A DNA stretch of 50,004 nucleotides, from IMG/VR virus record IMGVR_UViG_3300033159_000002, positions 1 to 50,004 of that record, one strand, 5' to 3'. Shown piece after piece: positions 1-7,829 of this stretch. The translations under genes were made by a program, and so were the position numbers. This DNA comes from a virus. The notes beneath the pieces were generated by a model, which was not told the origin of the DNA, made no database searches, and was given only the letters and a program-made list of their open reading frames with translations. The first letter of the stretch is position 1, and each line of letters begins with the position of its first letter.

Positions 1-419
1 TGAAAGATGACGACGTAATCAACAGTATCAATAAACTCAAACAATTTGAGAGTGCTGTTATTGCAGCGTTACTTGAGGATTTACAGCAGGAAGTACGTTA
101 CATCACAGTCCCCTCACTTATACTTCCTCTGTTCAAAAACTCCGTGAGGAACGTCATCAGAAATATGATAGTTATTTCTGACGCAGTTTATGCGCAAGTC
201 ATGAGCAAAATAAGTAAAGATGTCGACGACAGCGAGAAATTAATGGAAGACCTAAAGCTTATACAGCACTACCTCGATATAGTAAACAGTTTCTACCTCG
301 CAGTTGATAACATAAGCATAGTGATAGTAAATCTCTTAAACACGAACTTACCCGCTGACAAGGCACCACGTTTAATTAACGAAATATTGACAGGGTATGA
401 CATATGGAAACAACACTGA
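1..419 (+). CDS. C-terminal part of a helical protein whose gene crosses the contig join
   Basis: This is the 3' part of a 192-residue protein that begins at ATG 49718; codons are in frame from base 3 once the 127-base terminal overlap is collapsed. An apparent GTG start at 144 is internal. The protein has a Gln-rich N-terminus (six Q in a row) and is otherwise predominantly alpha-helical, ending YDIWKQH. No catalytic motif or membrane segment is seen. It overlaps the next gene by 16 bases (404-419), part of a chain of overlapping genes 49519-2401. I do not recognise the family; a virion or scaffold role is only a guess from the neighbours. Confidence 0.85.
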   Translation, partial: KDDDVINSINKLKQFESAVIAALLEDLQQEVRYITVPSLILPLFKNSVRNVIRNMIVISDAVYAQVMSKISKDVDDSEKLMEDLKLIQHYLDIVNSFYLAVDNISIVIVNLLNTNLPADKAPRLINEILTGYDIWKQH

Positions 420-994
420 TACTAACGGCAGGCGGAGTAGCTGCTACAGCAACTGCAGCCGCTCTGCTTTTAAGGAGAAAGAAAACTAAACCTGTCTATA
501 CTGTAAAAAATGTAGTATGGTGGATCGATAAACATATCTCTCCTAAAATGCTCACTGCGACAAAACCTAGAGTTGTTGACAAGGTATATGGGCAGTACGC
601 GTACCTTACTTCACCTATCCATGACATTAATTTAAAGATAGACAAGTTAATGAAGAGGACGAAGACTTCAAAACTCGACGACGACTTCTTGTCTAGACTT
701 TCCTATGCGTTCGTTGCGAAACAGTTCATAGGCAGGCCGTTCCTTTTCTTCGGCATTATAAGAAATAAGTATTTACCGCTGAAAAGAGTGGAAAGGAAGA
801 CGATACTGCAGGAGTTTGATACTCCGTCTTTAGAGTCAAGCTACATCGACCTTGACGTAGCTATAACAAAACCCCTTTTCATCCCACCTCTGTACTTCTT
901 CGTAAAAGTCACAGATAACCTAAGCTATTTCATTCTTCTCATAAATAGGAATGCGGTGAGACTGTTTGAGCCTGCAGCAGTATCAACAACATAG
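404..994 (+). CDS. Unknown protein with N-terminal membrane anchor (196 aa)
   Basis: ATG 404 lies inside the end of the preceding gene. Residues 6-24 form a short Ala/Leu-rich membrane segment followed by RRKK, the layout of an N-terminal anchor with the rest in the cytoplasm or virion interior. The remainder is mixed alpha/beta with many aromatic residues near the C-terminus. No recognisable motif. It overlaps the next gene by 29 bases, so the three genes are very likely co-transcribed. Confidence 0.8.
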   Translation: METTLILTAGGVAATATAAALLLRRKKTKPVYTVKNVVWWIDKHISPKMLTATKPRVVDKVYGQYAYLTSPIHDINLKIDKLMKRTKTSKLDDDFLSRLSYAFVAKQFIGRPFLFFGIIRNKYLPLKRVERKTILQEFDTPSLESSYIDLDVAITKPLFIPPLYFFVKVTDNLSYFILLINRNAVRLFEPAAVSTT

Positions 995-1403
995 GCGTAG
1001 CTACGTAGAAGAGATATTGATACAGCTACTAACTGCGAAGCTCAGCGGTGAACGGAACGACGACCAAATATGGGAGTTCTTGAAGGGAGAGCTGCTTGAC
1101 CTCCACCTAAGGTACGGTAAAGATGTGGACGATAAATTTGTGAAATACGTCACTAAGGCACTTGCAATACTGCTATCTGACATTAACGATTATACGATCC
1201 CGCTCTTTAACGTCTGGAATGCGAAGGAGAAATTGATAATTGCTCTCAAGGATAGTAAAACGTTAATGAATAGAATAAAAAGTAAATATATAAGGACGGA
1301 TGAGCAGGAGAGAGAAGTGTTGAATATTGTGAATAATGTGCTGATAAGTTCTGCAAAAAGTGTGCTGAAGGATTACAAGGTGATATGGGATGAATCGGTA
1401 TGA
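966..1403 (+). CDS. Unknown helical protein (145 aa)
   Basis: Starts at TTG 966 inside the preceding gene and ends at 1403 inside the acyltransferase gene. The product is charged and almost entirely alpha-helical, without membrane segments, signal peptide or cysteine clusters. The start is uncertain because it is a TTG with no clear ribosome-binding site, but the frame stays open with sensible composition and fits the overlapping-gene pattern. Function unknown. Confidence 0.75.
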   Translation: MSLQQYQQHRRSYVEEILIQLLTAKLSGERNDDQIWEFLKGELLDLHLRYGKDVDDKFVKYVTKALAILLSDINDYTIPLFNVWNAKEKLIIALKDSKTLMNRIKSKYIRTDEQEREVLNIVNNVLISSAKSVLKDYKVIWDESV

Positions 1404-2401
1404 CCCGCGAATAACCCAATTACGTTTCTTCGCATCTTTTTCCGTCGCTTTATACCATCTGTGGACTCTTCAATTAGTCCCCCTTGTGTTTTTTCCGCCC
1501 TGGTTGGTTAGGAGTTCCCCTATTCTTCGAGTTGTCGATTTTTCTGCTCCTTAACAGACTCGACGAAAATCCTTCGCTCCCTCGTTACTTTAAAAGGAGG
1601 GTTAGGAGGATATGGCCACTTTATTTCCTCGCCGTCGTCGTAGTATTCTTAGCCGACAGATACGTGCTCCACATGGACGTAACATATTACGACTTGATAC
1701 TCCATTTTGCGTTCGTTTCCTTCGTCCTTGCACCGTTTTCCTTTCAATATCTCTTCTGGTCTCTCCAGCTGGAGGAATGGATTTACTTAGCTATCCCCTT
1801 CATCCATCGAATGAACGATAAAGCAAAGTTTCACGTCGCAACATCACTAATTGTCATAACGTTAATATATAGTGCGTTTATAGTCCTCCTCCCCTACAAC
1901 GAGTTCCACTTACTTTACTTTATGCCTCCCTTCTGGTTAGGAGCATACGGGTGGGGGATATTCGCCTACCTTTTGCGGAAGAAGGGCTATAGATCGGGAA
2001 ATATACCTTATATTATATTAGGATTACTGCTTACACAATACATTTATACGACATTAAATACACACGACGAGATAACTTATGAATTCTTTACGCGGTTTCT
2101 GATTTACAACTTGGCGTTACCAGCTTTCGCCCTCCTTATCTTGAACCCACCTAAAGTCCTTAGTCGTGTAACAGTCTTCTTAGGCGAGGTGAGTTATGGG
2201 ATCTATCTGTGGACTTTACTCTTCCAAGAACTTTTGGGGGTAGCGGGAGTACTTTACGGTATCTTAGCTGCCATCGCAACGGAGTTCCCGCTGAGAAGAA
2301 AAGAAATAATAAAAAGGATGAAAGAGACCACAATCCTCACCCTTCAAGGTGAGGAGGAAGGCAGGAAAATGAGAAAAATAGGGAATAAAAAAGATACATG
2401 A
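1390..2401 (+). CDS. Membrane O-acyltransferase (acyltransferase-3 family), interrupted by a one-base frameshift
   Basis: Multi-pass membrane enzyme of the acyltransferase-3 (OafA-like) family, which transfers acyl groups to sugars or lipids. The open frame from TTG 1484 carries GVPLFFELSIFLLL, then RRVRRIWPLYF, FWSLQLEEWIYL and GEVSYGIYLWT, all typical, but lacks the family N-terminus. That N-terminus is in another frame from ATG 1390: QLRFFASFSVALYHLW, the characteristic Arg-x10-His segment. The two frames meet at a run of six T (1489-1494); with five T the gene would read continuously for 336 residues. This may be a disrupted gene, a sequencing slip, or translational frameshifting. ATG 1390 overlaps the upstream gene by 14 bases, which supports it as the true start. 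A hairpin (2335-2354) lies in the tail. Confidence 0.8.
2335..2354. repeat. Hairpin of the CCTCRCC family
   Basis: CCTCACC and GGTGAGG form a perfect 7-bp stem with a 6-base loop, followed by AGGAAGGCAGG. It belongs to a family of similar hairpins also seen at 9118, 13420, 13701, 21113, 43754, 43805 and 44119. Here it lies inside the tail of the acyltransferase reading frame. Confidence 0.6.
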
Positions 2402-2851
2402 TTAACCAGTTTCCTGACTACTAGTTTCGTTGCTTACGGTGCTTAACTGGTTCATTAACTCCTTTGCCCTTTCTCTAAAAACTATTAGCATTTCTGGCTG
2501 ATAGCGGCGAAATAAATCCAAATCTTGCAGTGGTAGCAAGGAAACTAGATATTCGGTTAGCTCGTTGTCATTCATTTCCAAACAGTTACCCCAATATGCC
2601 CTTATACATTGGTCTGCTAACTCCTTTATTTCATTTGTTAGCTCCTCCTTTCTTTCTAATACATCTGGTTTCAATGTTGATAGTCCTAATACTGTTGTGT
2701 TATTCTGAGTAACCCTTTCGTACTCCTTTCTAATAAGATAGCGTAACATTTCGTTCACACCCATGCTATATCTCTCGCATAGTTCCATTAACATCCTGTT
2801 CTCTTCGTCGTTTAATCTGAGTAGTTTCTTATTCTCCCTTCTCCTCCTCAT
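2402..2851 (-). CDS. RHH transcription regulator with a C-terminal domain shared with the 9566-9799 protein
   Basis: Residues 1-45 look like a ribbon-helix-helix DNA-binding domain: basic start, KKLLRLNDEENRMLMELC strand-helix, then GVNEMLRYLIRKEYERV as second helix. Residues 70-135 resemble the whole small protein at 9566-9799 (LELNDYELIAYITPLLPL versus LEMNDNELTEYLVSLLPL), so the gene is a DNA-binding domain joined to a reused helical module. Start: ATG 2851 preceded by GTGAGGGA; a TTTAAATATA box lies near 2880-2890 on this strand. It converges on the acyltransferase gene, stop codons adjacent. Confidence 0.8.
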   Translation of the reverse strand: MRRRRENKKLLRLNDEENRMLMELCERYSMGVNEMLRYLIRKEYERVTQNNTTVLGLSTLKPDVLERKEELTNEIKELADQCIRAYWGNCLEMNDNELTEYLVSLLPLQDLDLFRRYQPEMLIVFRERAKELMNQLSTVSNETSSQETG

Positions 2852-2972
2852 GTTCCCTCACTTTATATTATGCATAATGCTATATTTAAACGTTACGATT
2901 ATGCTAAGCAAAAAGTTTAAGCTTTAGTATCTCTGTTTTTTATTTTTTAGTTTTCTTTCCGTGTTATCTCTT

Positions 2973-3344
2973 ATGGGTATAATAGAGGCTTACAAAGCGC
3001 TGAAGGACATAAAATATAGGGTTTCAACTAATAATAAACCACTTCAAATACTCGAGGCAAAAGAAAACCACGTCATGATATGCAAAGGAGACACGTGCTT
3101 TGAGATATCTGAACCTGAAATACGTAATAATCGATACTTAGTACCAATCATAAAATGGCGTGGTAACGGCAGTAAGTTCAAAAGTATGGAAAAGAAGTAC
3201 ATATCACTTGTAGACTTAAATTACTACACAAACACAACTTCTTTCAAGGACTTCATAGACAGAGTGAAAAAAATTAAAGAAGTTGAGGAGGATCAAGCTA
3301 GGCTATCAAGGTTATTCGACTACTTAAATCTAATGTTTATTTGA
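2973..3344 (+). CDS. Unknown small protein (123 aa)
   Basis: I prefer ATG 2973 over the in-frame GTG 2961 because the upstream sequence has AAAAGTTTAAGC (about 2911) and a T-rich stretch with pyrimidines running to the ATG, similar to the virus's second promoter class. The product is mixed alpha/beta with a basic middle and a helical C-terminus. Two cysteines (ICKGDTCF) could form a pair. No family recognised. Transcribed away from the RHH gene, so the 2852-2972 interval is a divergent promoter region. Confidence 0.65.
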   Translation: MGIIEAYKALKDIKYRVSTNNKPLQILEAKENHVMICKGDTCFEISEPEIRNNRYLVPIIKWRGNGSKFKSMEKKYISLVDLNYYTNTTSFKDFIDRVKKIKEVEEDQARLSRLFDYLNLMFI

Positions 3345-3376
3345 TCAAGGGATGAATCCTTTTCATGTTGAATGAT

Positions 3377-3398
3377 CGGTAAACTCCCCAGTTTACCG
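3377..3398. repeat. TAAACT-type palindrome, longest form
   Basis: The 16-base core TAAACTCCCCAGTTTA (3380-3395) is flanked by CGG and CCG, giving arms of nine bases around CCCC. Identical over the same length to the copy at 11843-11864. About fifteen copies of the core occur in the genome. Confidence 0.9.
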
Positions 3399-3425
3399 AA
3401 CTAAAAGCTAAAGATCACGCAGATC

Positions 3426-3551
3426 TTAACACGGTTTTATTTTCATACTGGTGAAACCAAAAAAGGGCCGAGAAAAGTAGGGAAAGGTTCGAGATGCTAT
3501 TATATAGCAAAAGTGCGAGGTAAGGAAAAAAGGGTGACGTTAAGTCGAACT
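3426..3551 (-). repeat. Dispersed ~130-bp non-coding repeat A, copy 1
   Basis: Read on the minus strand this begins AGTTCGACTTAACGTCACCC, then a T-rich run, the palindrome TGCTATATAATAGCA, CTCGAACCTTTCCCTA, and ends near AAAACCGTGTTAA. Copies lie at 23264-23366, 30852-30985 and 38800-38940. In three of four cases it starts shortly after the stop codon of a gene on the same strand (here the gene ending at 3581), which suggests a 3' element. Its T-run (CCCTTTTTTCC) could terminate transcription. Confidence 0.85.
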
Positions 3552-3580
3552 GAGCCTAGCAGTTCATGGTAGGGAGCTGG

Positions 3581-3892
3581 CTAAGCACCATATGTCTGCT
3601 GTCTCCAGTACCAGTAGTATGTTAACGAGATTACAACGATACCGAGAGCAATTAGTACGGCGACGGCGTATTGGTTTGAAAGCACTGCCAGAATGTAACT
3701 ATAAACCACATAAAGATCTTGATAAATAGCTAAAGTCCATGCAACTTGGGGAGACGGTGCAGAAGAAACCATGTCTTTTGTAGGATTAAGTATAAACGAT
3801 ATACCTTGCAGTATCGAGGAGAAGATGAAAATCACAAATAAGGCCATTACTATTATTGACACAATTGAGATTTGTTCCTGTTGTTGAGCCAT
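3581..3892 (-). CDS. Small two-helix membrane protein, possible virion component
   Basis: The 103-residue product starts MAQQQEQ and has a hydrophobic helix at about residues 10-34, an amphipathic stretch around 58-72 and a second strong membrane helix at 75-95, ending YWYWRQQTYGA. Small proteins with two membrane helices are typical of spindle-virus coat and envelope proteins, so a structural role is plausible but inferred only from shape and from the similar gene at 4240-4656. ATG 3892 has a pyrimidine-rich upstream run and no Shine-Dalgarno sequence. Repeat A begins just after its stop. Confidence 0.8.
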   Translation of the reverse strand: MAQQQEQISIVSIIVMALFVIFIFSSILQGISFILNPTKDMVSSAPSPQVAWTLAIYQDLYVVYSYILAVLSNQYAVAVLIALGIVVISLTYYWYWRQQTYGA

Positions 3893-3913
3893 AAAAAAGA
3901 ATCTGTACGCACA

Positions 3914-4183
3914 CTAATAAATAAAAACACGTTCTCCTTCCTTTAGTTCGCGTAAATATCTCCTCGCCTTCTCCCTAGCTAATTCGTCCGTTGATATCCT
4001 TATGAGGAAAGCTAACCTAGCCTTTGCTAGGTCGTCGGTCATTTCGATAATGTTGCATTCATGGTCATACGTATAGCCCCTCCTAAGATCCCTCATTATC
4101 ATGTCTGGTATTTCCCAGTCATGAGTAATTAATATACCTTCTCTTCGATAATAGCAGCTATTCCTCCCTTTGTAAATGTTCAT
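3914..4183 (-). CDS. Unknown charged protein (89 aa)
   Basis: Soluble protein rich in Arg and Glu, with N-terminal CYYRREG and a helical C-terminal half (LAREKARRYLRELKEGE). No motif recognised. The ATG at 4183 is preceded by the conserved T-rich plus pyrimidine element (4184-4217) shared with the genes at 31136, 39420, 39886 and 44190, so it probably belongs to the same expression class as the virion genes. Confidence 0.75.
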   Translation of the reverse strand: MNIYKGRNSCYYRREGILITHDWEIPDMIMRDLRRGYTYDHECNIIEMTDDLAKARLAFLIRISTDELAREKARRYLRELKEGERVFIY

Positions 4184-4217
4184 AAGAAAAAGTAGGGAGA
4201 AAAGCTAAAAAATAAAA
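4184..4217 (-). promoter_or_regulatory. Class 2 (probably late) promoter/leader
   Basis: On the minus strand: TTTTATTTTTTAGC followed by TTTTCTCCCTACTTTTTCTT directly before the ATG. The T-rich box lies about 25 bases before the start codon, the right distance for a TATA-like box driving a leaderless transcript. Nearly the same sequence precedes the gene at 44190. Confidence 0.65.
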
Positions 4218-4239
4218 TTTAGCTTAGAACATGCTTAGC

Positions 4240-4656
4240 TTAGAACATGTCTGTGGATCTCATCAAGTACCTTATGACGAATATCAATGCGACTATTATC
4301 AACACTACTACGAGGATCTGGAATATAGACCCTAAAGTTGGCGCTATCGGTGAGACGTAGTTGTAATTGGCAGGGATTTTAACAGCAGTGTTGTTGAAGA
4401 CGTTAAGGATGTAAAGGCCGACACCACTGACGATAGATACTGTTACTGCACCAACTACTAAAACTACGATGGCAATTATGATATACTTAAACTTGTCCTT
4501 GTAGTTCTCATCATCGTCGGCCATCATTATCGGTAACCTAGTACCCATGACTGCGCTACTTAGACTAATGAACATCGTCCTTATCGCCATTATTACGTTG
4601 AGCAGTAGATTTATTAATAATATTCTTGCTACTGGGTTTAGTTGAGTGGATCTCAT
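4240..4656 (-). CDS. Small hydrophobic protein, candidate major coat protein
   Basis: A 138-residue product from ATG 4656. An in-frame ATG at 4674 lies only a few bases from the TATA-like TTTTTAAA at 4680-4687, too close to be transcribed, whereas 4656 sits about 25 bases downstream. Hydrophobic helices lie at about 11-32, 57-85 and 110-130, with an acidic patch (MADDDENYKD) between the first two. Helical coat proteins with two strong hydrophobic helices are usual in spindle-shaped archaeal viruses; that is the basis for the guess. The promoter is shared head to head with the repeat array. Confidence 0.6.
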   Translation of the reverse strand: MRSTQLNPVARILLINLLLNVIMAIRTMFISLSSAVMGTRLPIMMADDDENYKDKFKYIIIAIVVLVVGAVTVSIVSGVGLYILNVFNNTAVKIPANYNYVSPIAPTLGSIFQILVVVLIIVALIFVIRYLMRSTDMF

Positions 4657-4678
4657 TGTAATAAAGGTCAACATAAAG

Positions 4679-4712
4679 GTTTAAAAATATACTAAAACGA
4701 TTATATACTTAG
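4679..4712. promoter_or_regulatory. Possible bidirectional TATA region between coat-like gene and array
   Basis: GTTTAAAAATATAC at 4679-4692 can act as a TATA box on either strand. To the left it serves the gene starting at 4656. To the right, 25 bases downstream, transcription would start near 4710, where the first degenerate unit of the repeat array begins. This is the best candidate promoter for array transcription on the plus strand. Confidence 0.4.
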
Positions 4713-6772
4713 TGCAATTGTATTCTTGTTGAATAACATCCTTTGCTTATGTACAGTGAAATACTTATTGACTTTTTCCATTGCTTGTGTGCAATAACGC
4801 ATTTATCGAACGTATTGATTGCTTATGTGCATGACAGGCATTATTGAGATCTGTTCTTGCTTATGTGCACGAAACAGTTTATTAAGACACCTTCTTGCTC
4901 GTGTGCAATTACTAACTTATTTATTAAGATTTTTTGCTCATGTGCATTAATAAATTTATCAGGGTGCAATAGGCTTCTTGTTGAAAATCGCCTCTTGCTC
5001 ATGTACAGTTTCCTTAATTATTATTTTTGCTCATGTGCATTTTTAACCCTAGTGAATATATTTCTTGCTTGTGTGCACACCTTTTGTTATTAATGCTTTA
5101 TTTTGCTCATGTGCATTGCTACTTTTAGTGAAGAAATTTCTTGCTAATGTGCAATGTATTATTTATTGAAATCGTTGATTGCTTGTGTGCAATGACGGTA
5201 TTATTGAATGGAGTTGTTGCTTGTGTGCAGGTACGGTTTTATTGAAGATAATATTTGCTGGTGTGCAGGTAGCCCTTTACTGAATTGTTCATTTGCTGGT
5301 GTGCAATCGAATTGTTGTTGAATGTAGTTTTTGCTAGCGTGCAGAGGATAAATTATTGATTTCCTTGTTTGCTAATGTGCAAAGATTTCGTGATTGAATA
5401 GTAGCCTTGCTAGTGTGCATATGGGATCTTATTAAATGGTAGTATTGCTCATGTGCAATTATCCGTTTATTGAATATATTCGGTTGCTGGCGTGCAAAAA
5501 CATAATTATTGAGTGAATTTCTTGCTTATGTGCAGGTCTTCACTTATTGATATTTTATCTTGCTTGTGTGCAACCACGTGTTTATTGAAAAGATTTTTTG
5601 CTAGTGTGCAATTATTATATTTCGTGGGTTTATAGGCTGGTATATAGTCTTCTAGTTATTAATTTTTCGCTTCTGTGCATACTCCCTTTTATTGAGAAGT
5701 ATCCTTGCTAGTGTGCATATGTATAATTATTGAACTAGTTGATTGCTTATGTGCAAAATGCCGTTTATTGACTATCTCTCTTGCTTGTGTGCAACATCAC
5801 AATTATCGAATTGCTTTCTTGCTAGTGTGCATAATGCCCTTTATTGAATTGATCCATTGCTAGTGTGCAAATTATTGATTATTAAATATATCCCCTGCTT
5901 GGGTGCACGTATTTGTTCTTGTGCACCATTTCTTCTTATTGAGTAACACTTTTGCTTGTGTGCAGACTATATTTTATTTGGAGAGATTAATTGCTCGTGT
6001 GCAGTGTCCCACTTATTGAAATAGGATATTGCTCGTGTGCATATTACCTATTATTGAATTGAACACTTGCTGGTGTGCAATAGCTAAATTATTGAATCGC
6101 TTTATTGCTAGTGTGCATTTTAAATTTTATTGAACTTTTTTCTTGCTCATGTGCAATAGAGAGATTATTGGATCACCACTTTTGCTGCTGTGCAGATCTT
6201 GCTAGTGTGCAGTAGGGCGATTATTGAGCTGACAGATTGCTAGTGTTGTGCAAGAAAGACATTGTTGAATTGCTATATTGCTAGTGTGCAGTGCGGAGTT
6301 TATTGAATATTTTTCTTGCTAGTGTGCAGAATATACATTATTGACCATTTTTGTTGCTTATGTGCAGTCTACATATTATTGAGAGCTTTTCTTGCTGATG
6401 TGCAAAAATTGCTTTATTGAAATGATATCTTGCTTATATGCAAGATTTCAATTATTGAATGCCTTGTTTGCTTGTGTGCATCCAACTTTTTATTGACGAT
6501 ATTTGTTGCTTATGTGCACTGCTCATTTTATTGAAGTGATTTTTTGCTAGTGTGCAATTGCATAATTATTGATTTCCTTTCTTGCTGGTGTGTATCAGCC
6601 TAATTATTGAATCCTTAGATTGCTGGTGTGCAGAGAACCGCTTATTGACCATTTTTTTTTTTTTGCTTATGTGCATTTCGATCATTAGGGAAGTAAAGGC
6701 TTGCTAGTGTGCATCAGCGGGTTGTCCATGTGCAATTATCATTTTATCGAACTTATTCCTTACTAATATGCA
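4712..6772 (+). repeat. TIGR-like dual-spacer array (about 55 units of 38 bp)
   Basis: Unit: TTGCTNNTGTGCA (13 bases), nine variable bases, TTATTGA (7), nine variable bases; 13+9+7+9=38. I counted TTGCT starts at 4743, 4781, 4819, 4857, 4895 and so on to 6701; most intervals are exactly 38, some 39, and a few are 17-21, 32, 41, 43, 61 or 69 through deletion, insertion or decay. Both end units are degenerate (near 4712 and 6760). The 13-mer can fold a small TGC/GCA hairpin. Spacers differ from unit to unit. No real gene lies inside. This matches what I recall of TIGR arrays (two alternating repeats, two ~9-base guides per RNA) and abuts the tas-like gene at 6798. Iterons of a replication origin are the main alternative. 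Confidence 0.85.
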
Positions 6773-6797
6773 ATTACGCAATAAAATAATAAATAGT

Positions 6798-7829
6798 TTA
6801 CTGTATGACTTTCTTCTTCTTAAGCCACGTTATCACCTCGTTCTTATCAATCCCTAACTCCTCCACGACTTTCTCAAATTTTGCCTTATATTTGTCGCTC
6901 TTTATGTCAACGTAGTAGTCAGTTATTGGCGCCTCTATGAAGTCTTCGTGCTCCTTAAGTATTTTGTACTCCTTCCCTAGCACCACCTCATAGGCCTTAT
7001 GTAATGGCACCCCCTCACGATAATACAATGATATGGCGAAGAGCTGAGATATCAGTAAGGATATTGCTTTCCTAGTCGCCGTACGCTGTACTCTGAGCTT
7101 TGGCCAGTCAGGGTGCTTGGCTGCTACATCCTCCTTAAAACTCTTTATAATTTTTGAATAAACACCGCCCGCCATCATTAGGTTGTTGGCTAGGATTCCT
7201 AACAAGAACGTCTTCACCTCTCTGTTGTATGGAACGTTTTTGGCTGCAGTACCTATGAGCTTGGTTCCATCAACGGGACATAGCCATCCTTCCTTCGACG
7301 GGGTCGCAGGTTTACCGTTGCTGGACTTGCCTGCGTAATACCAGTAACCGCACTTCGGGCACTGGAACATAACCGCAAGTCCTGCATAGCTCCTGAACTT
7401 ATTAGCATTGTACCCGAATTGTGGCGGAAATGCATAAACTATGAGCCTTGCAGCATTAGCTGGTCCTATACCCCTAATAAATGCTAGGAAGTTCGTAAAT
7501 TCTGGGAATTGTGTTATGACACCAGCGAGGAGCCCCTCCACTGTCTCTTGTTGTTTTAGTAAGTCGTAAAAACGTTGAATAAGTTCATTGGACGGTGTTT
7601 CCTCGACAACTTGCACTGGCTCACCGCATAGTGGGCACCTGTCCCTTTTCTCGTCCTCCTTCAGTAGAACCGCGTGTTTATTCTTACAAATAGTATACCT
7701 CTTTAGGAATACCCAACCGCTTCCGTTTTTCTTCGCTCCTATTCTATTTCCTAGGGAAACACGCAATTTTACAACGTCATCCCTGAACCTTACTAGATCC
7801 TTCAAATAGACTAGGTTCTTTTCACTCAT
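6798..7829 (-). CDS. Tas-like protein: IS110/Nop-related RNA-guided DNA-binding protein without nuclease domain
   Basis: The 343-residue product from ATG 7829 (GGGGTGAGG eight bases upstream, preferred over GTG 7841) has coiled helices, a zinc site (ICKNKH then CPLC), and the core FLAFIRGIGPANAARLIVY followed by KFRSYAGL, the signature of the C-terminal domain of IS110 transposases, which is related to Tas/Nop proteins. A second zinc ribbon (CPKC ... LCPVDG) is inserted after it, then a helical, basic C-terminus. The N-terminal DEDD/RuvC nuclease domain of IS110 (well over 100 residues) is absent and no HNH motif is seen, so it should bind rather than cut. It lies 26 bases from the array and overlaps the upstream gene by 8 bases. 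A domesticated IS110 remnant is the alternative. Confidence 0.75.
   Translation of the reverse strand: MSEKNLVYLKDLVRFRDDVVKLRVSLGNRIGAKKNGSGWVFLKRYTICKNKHAVLLKEDEKRDRCPLCGEPVQVVEETPSNELIQRFYDLLKQQETVEGLLAGVITQFPEFTNFLAFIRGIGPANAARLIVYAFPPQFGYNANKFRSYAGLAVMFQCPKCGYWYYAGKSSNGKPATPSKEGWLCPVDGTKLIGTAAKNVPYNREVKTFLLGILANNLMMAGGVYSKIIKSFKEDVAAKHPDWPKLRVQRTATRKAISLLISQLFAISLYYREGVPLHKAYEVVLGKEYKILKEHEDFIEAPITDYYVDIKSDKYKAKFEKVVEELGIDKNEVITWLKKKKVIQ

Noticed and set aside
1-127. Biological long terminal repeat
   Set aside because: Length equals a typical assembler k-mer and one gene reads straight through the junction, so it is an assembly overlap of a circle.
1484-1500. TTG 1484 as true start of the acyltransferase
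   Set aside because: The family N-terminus with the Arg-x10-His segment is present upstream in another frame, so the start is ATG 1390.
4857-5093. 78-residue open frame inside the array
   Set aside because: Its codons simply follow the 38-bp repeats (recurrent CSCA-type peptides); no start signal and no protein-like composition.
4712-6772. CRISPR array
   Set aside because: Repeats are 13 and 7 bases and alternate, spacers are 9 bases, and there are no cas genes; it does not fit any CRISPR class.
4712-6772. Simple iteron-type replication origin
   Set aside because: Not fully excluded, but about 55 units with precisely sized, fully variable 9-base gaps between two different motifs and a tas-like neighbour are better explained by a guide array.
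6798-7829. Active IS110 insertion element
   Set aside because: No N-terminal DEDD domain, no recognisable element ends or target duplication, and the gene is tied to an upstream small gene by overlap.
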